Under the pieces are notes generated by a model. It did not search any database and was not told where the DNA came from. It was given only the letters and a program-made list of their open reading frames with translations. A program made the position numbers and the translations under genes. From the NCBI GenBank assembly GCA_029844215.1, contig CM056723.1, positions 92,186,790 to 92,250,789 on the forward strand: 64,000 bases of DNA, read 5' to 3'. This document shows, piece after piece, positions 49,100 to 58,601 of this stretch (position 1 is its first letter; every line of letters begins with the position of its first letter). The DNA comes from Przewalskia tangutica (taxonomy: Eukaryota > Streptophyta > Magnoliopsida > Solanales > Solanaceae).

Positions 49100-50300
49100 A
49101 CTAGGCGGTTCGAGGACCGCTAAGCTGGAACTCCCACCGCGACCTCTACCGGGCCTTAGGTGTACGAACATCTGCACGGCTACGGAAGGTGAAGAACCCG
49201 CAAGCGCTCTAGTAGTCCATGCTATCTACCCGTGCTACCGGTCGGATGATCTCTTGCGGATGGCCTGTTGGCGCAAAAATAACAATCTCAGAGTTAGTGC
49301 GACACTTTCCCTTATGAAGCTTTCCACAACGGCCTGTGAGACAAGGGCAACCTCGTCCGGCGAGCACTCGCTCCCGAAAATCTGAAACACGGAGCCCAGG
49401 CACGCTCTGAATATCCTGAAGGTCCCGAAAGCTGGGGAGGACCACTCTGTACTGACGGAGGTACATAACTAGTCTGCTGCTGAGGCGGTCCGCCTCGAAG
49501 TCACCAAAGGACCCTGCTCGCCTCTTCTGCGACTTTGGTCATTCCGTCGATTTATCCGCCTCGCATCCAAGTGTATACGCTGCGCGGCAATGTCCGTGCC
49601 CGGTGAAGAGCTACACGAACAACTCTGCAAGGCAATCATCGAGCCACGTAACATATCGGTGCACTCGATCCTCCATACTAGCTACTAACGCCGGGGCGTC
49701 TGGGCGATGAGTCGAACTCCACATTGTACTCCCAACCGTGCGCCTGCTCGCGCAACACCAAAAATCATGCGCGAGCCTCCTCATACGCGAGGCAAGAAAT
49801 GTGCAAGGAATGCCTCGAGAACTCGTCCCATATACCTGGAAGTGCATTCTCTCCCGACAGCTCGCGAATCAAACCGATCATTGCGGTATCACGGTGATGT
49901 GAACCTAGGACCACCGACTCGGCCTCCGATGCCTTGATTACTCTATGATCAGAATGGCTGTCGGATGAACTCCTGCGGATCATCCTCGGGCCTCGACCCA
50001 TAAAACTCTGGCGGCTACAACTCGAGAAAATCTCGTAGCCTCGAACTATCTCGATCTAGGGTGAACCATCGGTGCTCTCGAAGGCTGCTGCGTCGGCCTA
50101 TCCTCAAGTTCGCCACAACCACGCCATTAATCGCCCACTCCTTGTAACTCATCTCCTCTCGCTGCATTGCGGATCGAGGCTCAGTCTTGTGGTCTCGCCA
50201 CGCTTGCTACTCGCAGATCCTTCACTGCCGCTTCGCCATACGGGCGGGTTGCCTTTCGCAGAGGCATAAGCGGTAAAACGAAACACGTCGGAGGGTCGAT
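49100..50300 (-). pseudogene. gag: E6 gypsy-type Gag, frameshifted
   Basis: On minus from high coordinate: a basic N-terminal region near 50250, LIRELSGENALPGIWDEFS (about 49880-49820), ASMEDRVHRYVTWLDDCLAE (about 49680-49620), and a relic of the zinc knuckle (FAPTGHPQEI near 49270). Same block order as E2 and E4. Gag is the only protein I can recognise in this element. Breaks are fewer per kb than in E5. Confidence 0.76.
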
Positions 50301-50384
50301 CTTATCACACACGGCTCAAGGCACGATCTCGGAATGAGAAGAAATGGAAACCAATCCTAAATGTCCTATAGCCTCACGATTATA

Positions 50385-50468
50385 GATGTGGTGCACAACA
50401 CACCGATAATCAAGACTCTACTAGACACGATGCGTAGACACTTTCAGAGATTAGCGCTGCGATACACT
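50385..50468 (-). other. E6 primer region and leader hairpin
   Basis: The PBS position reads TGTATCGCAGCGC on minus, strongly degraded from TGGTATCAGAGC. The hairpin with GTGCAC loop is intact at 50385-50404. Confidence 0.65.
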
Positions 50469-53400
50469 TGTAACGCCCGAAAATTGGGCGTCATCGGTGC
50501 CTTACCGGGCACCCTAGTGATACAACATCGAGAAAACCGGAAATAAAAACTTTACACATGAAATGAGAGATATAGTAAATAAGCAGCAACCAAAACAGCT
50601 TGCCTTCGATATACATAAAACCGAACAGTTTAATCCTTTTACAACCCGCCACAACAAGATTACTACTGCACTTAAGATTTATACAACAACTATGGCGGGA
50701 CGGGGCCGCCATACCTCGAACGCAAGAACTTACGGACTCGTGGTAACATACCAAAGATAAGCCTCGACGGAACGGAGCTTCAAAACGCTGAAATGAGATC
50801 CTAAACGCGGATCGGCGGTAGATGCACTCTACTGCGGCATGAGCGCACCGAAGGAGGTCGATAACAGTACCAAGTATGTGAAATCGTAAATCCGTAAATG
50901 AAATCATAATAGTCTATATAAAGCGAGACATGTATGATGACCAAACTACGATATAACATATAACGATTACATCAAGACAGGACTCACGCCCAAATTATCA
51001 CTCGTGCGTGGAATTTCTTCCTCATCGCCAGCTTTTATGATATAACAATACTAAGGATTATACATGAACACCATGTCCCACTGTGTTATAAAAACCGTGA
51101 CAGACAAGTATAACTACGAGATCCGACCGTACCAATAATACAATGCAACCAAAACACGAAGCCGTCACGGGGCAAGTGCGAGCCGACTACAGGATACCAA
51201 GGCGGTCACGCGGTGGCCAGGGGCAAGTACGAGGTGACCACGGGGACGAAGGCGTATCACGAAACCGTCACTATCTTGAGCGGGCAAGTGCGGTGACTAC
51301 GGATACGAAGGCCGAATCACCACGAGACGGCAGCACGAGAGCCGACCACCGGATACCGGCGAGCGAAGAAACCTCAACGACCAACGGCCTCTATCGAGAC
51401 GCGGTAACACGAAACACCACACTTGCACAACAAAGGCTATCATCACAAGCATAGGCAAGTTTCACAACAACAAGCATAGGAATGTTTCACCACAACAAGC
51501 ATAGGCAAGTTTCACATCACTCAAAGTACCTTCGTTTTATGCCAAAGTCGGGTTTCAACCTAAAGTACTACGTCGTTAAATTCTTTAAAAGAGATCCATT
51601 ACTTATCAAAGTCACGATACGTAGTATTAGAATGACCAACCTACATTCCTTTTCAAAATCAAGTAACAACATTCTTTTCCTAAGTTCGGTTTGCCTAGTT
51701 TCAATTACTCAAGCTTCTCATTTTCAAATGGTCTCATGGTTCATAAACTTAATCACTTGATTCCTTTTAGAACAATTGAGTAATATATGTCTCACGTGAG
51801 AGTAGGTTATTCTTGTTTACAACATTCTTATTACAATGACCATGATCTAGAAAATGGAATATCATTTTGTCTCATCTTAGTTTCTATGCGGATGGAGGTT
51901 TACTTGGTTTTAATACGATACATCATTATTCAATACATTTTCCTTTCTTAACGCTGCGGTGGTGCAGCCGATACACATTACGATTTCGAAATCAAGAAAC
52001 ATTATCCCTTTAAATAAAACCAAGTACTCATTACTCACGAATGAGGTTTCACACAAACATCCACATTAAAACAAATAAGTTAAGTCTCTTATCTTATAAG
52101 ATCAAGTCTCTTAACTTCTAACATCAGTAAACCATTTTCTTTACCTCTCTTAAGACATTATACCTAACTTCCCATAAAGCTAGTATAACTCTTTTTAAAA
52201 CCTTTTAAAACAAAGTGTTACTCTCCTTCCAAAACGATTTATAAATCTTTTGAAATACATCAAGTTCTTTATTATAACAAGCGATTATAATTCACATCGA
52301 TTACCTTTTAAAACCACAAAGTATTTTCTTACCTACATAAAGTCATTATAACCAACTTCCCATAAAACCGTTATAACACTTTATGTTTTAAGAACAATCA
52401 AACACAGTTAACACATGTACGTCTACTGTACTACATAGTTCACACATATCATGCTAGAAGAGATAGGAAGAGGTTCACATACCTCGCGACGATTTAACGA
52501 CAATAAGCAAAATGCTCCAAGTACTACAACCTTGCTAGCCCTTTCCACTCCTCGAGTAGAATACGCTACTCTTAGTACTTTCACCTATAAAGGCCACAAA
52601 CGTCTATTAAATCTTAACCACACGTTCCCATCTTTCTACAGAAAATTAAGATTCCCGCAACAACAGCGTAAATCTCCTCCTCTATCGAGGCGGCTACGAA
52701 GCCAACCGGGGGTTAACACGCCTAACAGGACGCTGCACAATTCTACTACACAAGTAATGCTACATAAGTCTCATCAGAATACAACCCTAGGTAATTCTGA
52801 TTCGATTCTTCTCTTTATTATCCTTCTATGTGATTCTTGTTCAATTCTTCATTCTTGAGCTTAAGTCAAAAGACATTGCCACAATACTAAGTTGATTTCT
52901 ATATATAGTATACAACACTATATATTCAACACTTATGTAATTTCCAATTACAATAGGGGACAAGATATTTACCTCGATAAGCCCAAAATTATCCGAGTTT
53001 AAAGTCGCTCACGAGCAAGGTTTAGCTCCTCCTCCGAGTGCTCGATCCGCTCCAAACAACCCTTAGAAGTTCTACGCAACTTCTACTCCATACTTCAACA
53101 ACGGGTGAAGATTTCCTTAGGGTTTCGTTTTAGTGACTGAGGGAAAGTATAACGGTATTTTCTAGGCTAGTATAAGTGTAACCTTGGGAATACTACAAGG
53201 TATTTGGGCCAAGGTATTTGGACATAATAACAATACTAGGAGAGTATTTCTATACCACAACAAGGGGTATTTATACGAGACAACTAGGCTGGGGTACCCC
53301 ACGGCAAACACCATAAAGGGGAGGGAAACTCTCGCCAAAGGCCACTAGGAGGGGAGAGGCTTTGGACGAGAACCACAAGAGGGAGGGAGTATTTTGAGAC

Positions 53401-53859
53401 TTAGGTAGATAGCTCAATTTTTGGATGAAGAAAGTTCATCAACTAAGGGGGTATTTATACTACAAGCCAAGGCCAACCAATGGCCAAGATTATGCCAAGT
53501 GCAAGGCAAGTGTAAGGCCAAGATTTGGGCAAGTGTCCTAAGCCAACTTGCACACAAAATATCCTACCAACTCCCCTTGACCACAAGGCCAATTCGTCCA
53601 TCACACATTTCCGCCACTCACCAATTAGAGGTGACAAGTGTCGCCTCTTTGTTGGTCCAAAATGTTTCGTCTCGGAAAAATCCGCAAAAATTAAAAATGA
53701 CATAGCCGGAATTTTCCCTACAAAAGCTGTGAAAACGTTTCGTCGAAAAACGACTCTAAACGGGTGTTGTGAACAAAATAATTCGGCCAAGCCACTTTAG
53801 ACTTCAAAATTTTCTACGTACGTCCTTACGTACATACTCTGGAAATACGGGGTATAACA
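50469..53859 (-). repeat. E6 5' LTR (3391 bp)
   Basis: Near-identical to 45105-48465. TATA on minus at 53452-53459. Same ~31-bp repeat at 51440-51520. Differences from the 3' LTR are mostly at CCA, CNG and AAC sites. Confidence 0.9.
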
Positions 53860-55581
53860 ACTCCACTCCTAAAATGGTCATAGTACTTCTATCAAACCTT
53901 TCTTACCATTGAAGACTTATACCAATAAAAAGCCCTCTAATTCTACGGAAAATTCGGCAGCACTTCCCCCGTTTTTACTCACTTTTCCATCTTTCTCCAA
54001 GGCCCGAATAACCGTAATATATATACCATATATATATATATATATATATATATAAGGCGTAATAATTAAACAACATAAAGAAGGGGATTACACGCCCAAA
54101 GCGGAACGCGGTTTACTATCACGCCCATAATAACAACAAGTAAAAGAAGGGATTACGCTACCAAACGGTAACGCGGTTTACTATCACGCCTTCAAAACAA
54201 TACAATAATTAAAAGGGATCACACGCCCAAACGAACGCGATTGAACAATCTTCCCTTAATGAAATGTAAATACCCAAAGTAAATATCCAAAGTAAATCTT
54301 GTCCAAAGTAAATCTGATCAAAGTAAATATTGTCCAAAGTAAATGATCCAAAGTAAATACAGTCCTTAAGTTGGGGTCCTTGGCCAACTTTGTCCATTTA
54401 CTTATCCAATTACTTCATTAGTCATCCAACTTATATTCCATCTTAATATAAGTTATAGTTACTTTGTTAATTACTTCTTCACAAGTAAGATACGTTTTAC
54501 CATTTTAATGGCAAGCGACCAATCCTTTTCTTTTAACAAGTTAACAAGATCCAACTTTTTCAAACTTTACTCCATATTTTATATACTCCATAATATACTT
54601 ATAATATATGTATAATGACCAATTCACAAAGAGGTTAAGGTTTACTACCTCAAATAGCCCAAAATTATCCAAGAACTTAATGTCGCTCCAAGCAAGTCTT
54701 AGCTCCAAATCTTTCCGTTCCAATCCGCTACAAGCAACCCATAGAAGCTCCTAACCAACTTCTCTTCAAGAACCAACTCCAAAAAGTGAAGAACACTTAG
54801 GGTTTCCAACTAGTAAGTTTCGGCCAAGGCATGAACAATAGGTTAGGGGTGTGAAATCTTTTCCAACTCTTGGTACACAATCTTCCTAACACCTTAGGGA
54901 AGAACACTTGAGAGTTTAAGAATTGTTGGACAAATTTAGGTCGAAATGGGCTAAAAACGAGAGCAAGGTCAAGGGAGAAGGGAGGGAATTTCTTGTCTTG
55001 AAATGGTTAAGTGTGGAAGTTTTCATCAACTAAGGGTGCATATATAGGACAACCAAGGGCTAGGATGAAGGCAAGTGTGTGGTTGAGATTGGGGACAAGT
55101 GTGTGTGGGTCCCACAAGCCACTTGTCCACACAAAATATCTAGCAAGACTTGGCCACTTGTCCACACAAAATATCTAGCAAGACAAGGCCACTTGTCTTG
55201 CCACTTGTTAGCAAATTTCGGCCATGAGGCCACCTAGGGGGGTGACACGTGTCGCCCTCCTACTCGTCCAAAATATTTCATCTTCCGAAAATATCCATAA
55301 AGGCAAAAATCTCGAAAACAAAGTGGGCCCCACAAAACCGTAAATTTCTCCCGTGGGCCCCACGTGACCAATTCCGGAAATAAAATTCCATAATTCTAAT
55401 ATAATTCAAGAAGCCCAAATACCAAATCTGGGAATCCAATTCCCATCAACGAACCTTTTTCCTTCACAAAACCCGGAAACTTTTCCGTCGAAAAATCACA
55501 TCTTTCTTTCTTTCTAAAATTTCTGTCGTATTCTCGCACGTACATCCTCACCTATATACCCTGGAACTACGGGGTATAACA
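53860..55581 (-). repeat. E5 5' LTR, distal half
   Basis: Matches 39362-41035. Starts TGTTATACCCCG on minus at 55581. TATA on minus at 55040-55047. (TA)n at 54018-54052; ~75-bp units at 54075-54260 and ~16-bp units at 54270-54362. Together with 43170-45104 it gives an LTR of ~3.65 kb, equal to the 3' LTR. Confidence 0.9.
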
Positions 55582-56612
55582 CTTCCCATGGAACTGGTGT
55601 AAATACCGTCTAATTTAGCGGTATATGGTTTTATTTGTGTTAGGAATGGGATTCCTAGAATGACTTCTTCAGTTATGTTTCGTGTAATAACGAAATCATT
55701 AGTGAAGCAAATACCATTATTACAGACGTGGGCTTTTGAGAGCTTCCAATCTATTTTTATTTTATCTCCTGTAGCAGAGTATAAATTATGTGTACTTTTT
55801 CCTAAGTACTTAGTGGGGATTATTCCTTCGCAAATACAATTCTGGTCTGCTCCGGAGTCTAATAACGCTATTTTTTCTAAGATAAAATCTTTATTTATCA
55901 TAACCTTAATAGGGACGTGGTAGCTTAATGCTCTGGCCCTAATTAATTTTAACCCTGATTTATTCTCTGTTGTCAGAGGTTTATCAACTGGAGTTAGTTC
56001 TCCGTTAGTCAAGGTTTCAGCCTCTGTGGGACTGAGATTCTTTTTCATACTGAGGATTTCATCCTTTAGGTTTGCAATCTCTTTTAATAAATCCTGAACA
56101 GTAGTGTCTGGATTAGTTTCTCTGATGGAAACTTCTTGGTGGTTATCCGTGATAACACTAATTTTCTGTTTTATACAGGTACAGATTTTCCCAGTACTCT
56201 CACAGTCTGAGCTGGAGGTTGAACTGTAATTTGATGAACTATCGTCACTGTAATAATTTTCTGAAGAAACTTCAGAATAACCACTGGACTGTTCTTCATT
56301 TAACTTTGTAATAATTAATGAATTATTTATCTTTCTTTTGGGTTTTCTGACCCTTTTCTTAATAATCTTTGGACCTTCTAATCCATCCTTTTTATTATTT
56401 GAATTGGAACCCTTACTGGGTTTTCTGATTGAGTTCAGCTCTTTAAGCTTACTATTAATCCTGTTTGATAATTTATTATCATCTGACTTTGAGCGGCGTT
56501 TTGCCAAACAATCTTTAATATTAAAGAAATAATCAGAAAGGGTTTTCCCTTCTGTTCCAATTGGTTTATCACCAGACACGTGGGCCTTTCTTGCACCAGT
56601 ATCTTGTAACAA
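55582..56612 (-). CDS. Component A polyprotein segment: linker and aspartic protease, coat core absent
   Basis: Open from ATG at 56612. The viral part ends at the E5 target site; the frame then runs ~11 codons into the E5 LTR. Residues 1-75 are Lys/Ser/Asn-rich and correspond to the coat N-terminal linker of B1. A basic KKRVRKPKRK follows, then an acidic Ser/Asp/Tyr stretch, then the DCESTGKICTC motif, and the protease with LLDSGADQNC (catalytic Asp at residue 252) and ILGIPFL. The WWDN coat core and CCHC knuckle that B1 has between these parts are absent, about 1 kb shorter with the frame kept open. The real start may be upstream, since an in-frame, non-ATG stretch (EKDEKNPKEILREKEEI) precedes this ATG and probably joins X through one frameshift. 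Confidence 0.85.
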
Positions 56613-56658
56613 CTGTCGGATTTCTTCCTTTTCCCTTAGGATTTCTTTTGGATTTTTT

Positions 56659-57138
56659 TCATCTTTTTCGCATCAAGTTAATCAAGATCTTACCCTTTTC
56701 GGGGACCTCAATCTGTTCTAATGGTGGAGTTACTGTTTCAACAGTATTCTCTTTTTTGAACCATTCTTCAGCAATGGTGTTAAGACACTTCATGCTATTA
56801 TGGAGTTTATCAGTGATTTGGAACCACCTAAAGAATTCTACATTAGAATTAATTCTGTTCATATCACCTATCCATTTATTTCTAAATTCTTTTCTTTCCT
56901 CGAGTGGGAAAGTGCTGTTGTACCATTTTCTTTTAATGGCATGTTCTGGATCTACCCATAACTTGTTAAGGGTTTTCCAATCGATTTTAAAACCGATATT
57001 TTCATTAATGGTGCCAAGTCTACTGTGCTTTTGTGGAAGCATAATAGTACTCCTACCACCACCTGAATTAGCTTTTGGAGCTAACAAAGCCTCTATTCTT
57101 TTGATTATTTTATCTTCTGGAGATAGAATTTTATCCAT
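56659..57138 (-). CDS. Component A X domain protein (unknown function)
   Basis: 159 codons from ATG at 57138, which overlaps the stop of the preceding ORF (TAATG). The first ~35 residues contain LLAPKANSGGGRSTIML, which resembles the conserved C-terminal region of the movement protein in B1 (LAPKAK..., then TMLME), followed directly by the X domain: FKIDWKTLNKLWVDPEHA, KRKWYNSTF, ERKEFRNKWIGDM and EFFRWFQITDKLHNSM. X is Trp- and charge-rich, predicted mostly helical, with no motif I can name. The same domain lies between MP and CP in B1 and B2. It probably continued into the 56612 frame before a one-base change. Confidence 0.7.
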   Translation of the reverse strand: MDKILSPEDKIIKRIEALLAPKANSGGGRSTIMLPQKHSRLGTINENIGFKIDWKTLNKLWVDPEHAIKRKWYNSTFPLEERKEFRNKWIGDMNRINSNVEFFRWFQITDKLHNSMKCLNTIAEEWFKKENTVETVTPPLEQIEVPEKGKILINLMRKR

Positions 57139-57140
57139 TA

Positions 57141-57443
57141 ATAATGGGCTGTATGGAGTTCACCTAATCGGATAGTGATACTCTCAACTGCTGCTAAGCA
57201 ACGGACTCTTATTCGTAGTCCTTCATTTTCTTCATAAAGTTCAACCATTCTATTGATGATTACCTGTCTAATTATGACTTGATGAAAATCATCCATCCCT
57301 TCAATAGGTTTAGCAGTTTTATAATACTCTAATTCTCTGAGATTAGCCTTTATCTTTTTATTGCAGTAATTGCTTTTTACTATACAGTTCATTCTGGAAG
57401 AATTATACTTTCTTATATAATTAAATTCCTGACGCATCTTCAT
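57141..57443 (-). CDS. Component A small 5' ORF (about 100 aa, unknown function)
   Basis: Starts MKMRQEFNYIRKYNSS and ends ...ELHTAHY with a TAA that overlaps the next ATG, a coupling common in pararetrovirus polycistronic RNAs. It is basic at the N-terminus, with an EYY...A core and a helical C-terminus (VELYEENEGLRIRVRCL). A counterpart lies at the same place in B1 (62670-62366) and B2, so it belongs to both unit types. Caulimovirids often carry small ORFs before the movement protein; I cannot assign a function. Confidence 0.65.
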
Positions 57444-57450
57444 TTATTCA

Positions 57451-57592
57451 CACTTTATGGTATCAGAGCCATGTTGGTAGAGATGAGTGAGTAGTCTCAT
57501 ACTATCGTCCTTAGGGCGGTGTTGTTCTTAGGTTGCTAGGAAGAGTCCTGTTACTCTGTTTGAATTCCTGTAAGCTACCTTCTATGTTTACA
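57451..57592 (+). other. Inverted leader/primer-site segment in component A
   Basis: On + it reads CACTTTATGGTATCAGAGCC and then ~130 bp of leader identical to that of B1, which is on minus at 63420-63280. Relative to component A's genes (minus) this piece is backwards. The primer site TGGTATCAGAGC is at 57458-57469 on +. It lies between promoter P3 and the small 5' ORF, and the poly(A)/R segment that should follow the promoter is missing. Confidence 0.85.
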
Positions 57593-58022
57593 AGTGAGAG
57601 CCTTAAATAGGCCTCGAATGAACTATTCGTCCTAACACGTGGACGGTTCTGTTTAAAACAAATGGACGGCTAAGATTACATGACCTTTACTTTTTCGAAA
57701 GGGCAAACGTCTTCTTCTGCTTTAAAGTCCTTTGTCTTTTTCTGCTTTATGTCGCTTTCTTTGGCTCTTTCTTTTCTGAAGAGGCAAATGTCGCTTTCTG
57801 CTTTATTGGTTTTGTCCTTTGCTTTTTGCGAAAGGGCAAATGTCACCATCTGCTGACTCTTGCTTTTCTGAAGGGGCAAGCGTCGCTTTATCTTTTGCTT
57901 TTTCGAAGGGGCAAGTGTCCTTTGCTTTTCCGAAAGGGCAAGTGTCGCTTTCTGCTTTATCTGAAGGGGCAAGTGTCCTTTGCTTTTCTGAAAGGGCAAA
58001 TGTCGCCATCCTGCTTTGTGTC
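57593..58022 (-). promoter_or_regulatory. Pararetrovirus promoter P3 (upstream of component A)
   Basis: Eight enhancer units of the GACAYTTGCCCTTTCGGAAAA type between 58010 and 57695, a G-box at 57636-57641, and a TATA element CCTATTTAAGG at 57601-57612 on minus. It is the best-preserved array of the four. Open frames running through it in either strand are repeat artefacts. Confidence 0.8.
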
Positions 58023-58601
58023 CTTTTCTTGAAGGGACTTGCTGTTGGTACGCTTTTGCGTAGGCGGGGTTACCTTTTTGACTTTTATGTCATGTCTCTA
58101 TTATTTTGTTCAAGGCGTTCTGGAGCCTTCTTTTTGTTTTCTTGCTGACTTACCTGCCGGGCATTAATGCCTGATGTTCTTCTGGAGAACTGCTTTGTGG
58201 ATGGTCTATGCCAAAAATGTCTATGGAACTTATGGTGCCATAACAAATGTTTTGCAGGAATTTCATTAAATCATTATAGATCTAAAACCTGGTTTTCAAA
58301 ATCAATTTTTGATAAAAGATTTATACGATCTTTAAAATCAGTGTTTTGATAAGAGACTCATAAAACTTCAAAATCAATGTTTTGACAAAAGACTTATGAA
58401 AGTTACTCATAAAACTTCAAAATCAGTGTTTTGATAAAAGACTTACGTAACAATTCTGGGATTGTTTCTGGTTGTTCTAACTAGCAGCTTATTTTACCAA
58501 TGATACGGCACAGGCCCTTCCAGCCTTTCGTGCTTTCTTCAATGGTAGCTTTTACTTATTCTTACCAATGATATGGCACAGGCCATTCCAGCCTTTCGTG
58601 C
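58023..58601 (-). other. 3' noncoding region of component B1
   Basis: From the stop of the coat-protease ORF to the enhancer array there is no gene, so component B ends without RT. It carries imperfect ~60-bp repeats (58295-58450) and two ~68-bp units with ACCAATGATA(C/T)GGCACAGGCC (58497-58612). Confidence 0.75.

Larger units (their letters stand above)
45105..53859 (-). mobile_element. E6: gag-only long-LTR element nested in the E5 5' LTR
   Basis: 8755 bp on minus: 5' LTR 53859-50469, primer region, gag remnant, conserved block, purine tract, 3' LTR 48465-45105. Flanks are ACTCT (45100-45104) and ACTCC (53860-53864), a 5-bp duplication with one mismatch. The uninterrupted target is visible in the E5 3' LTR near 39355-39370. 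It is the youngest insertion that can be ordered in this window. Confidence 0.92.
37424..55581 (-). mobile_element. E5: gag-only long-LTR element inserted in the pararetrovirus pol
   Basis: Complete element on minus: 5' LTR from 55581 to 43170 (itself split by E6), primer site, gag remnant, conserved noncoding block, polypurine tract, and 3' LTR 41035-37424. The flanking 5 bp are CTTCC on both sides (37419-37423 and 55582-55586), a perfect target-site duplication. It lies between the protease and RT of component A, so the virus polyprotein predates it. The internal region is only 2.1 kb and has no pol. Confidence 0.92.

Noticed and set aside
55660..57175. Plus-strand open frames of 64-204 codons opposite component A genes
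   Set aside because: Antisense shadows of conserved viral coding sequence on minus.
57458..57469. TGGTATCAGAGC on + as evidence of a plus-strand viral element
   Set aside because: The surrounding genes are on minus and the adjoining leader is an inverted copy of the B1 leader; there is no plus-strand viral gene.
57676..58148. Several open frames on both strands
   Set aside because: They traverse the viral enhancer array; the peptide is a translation of the repeat unit in each frame. The same applies to 28908-29375, 34349-34791 and 63675-63994.
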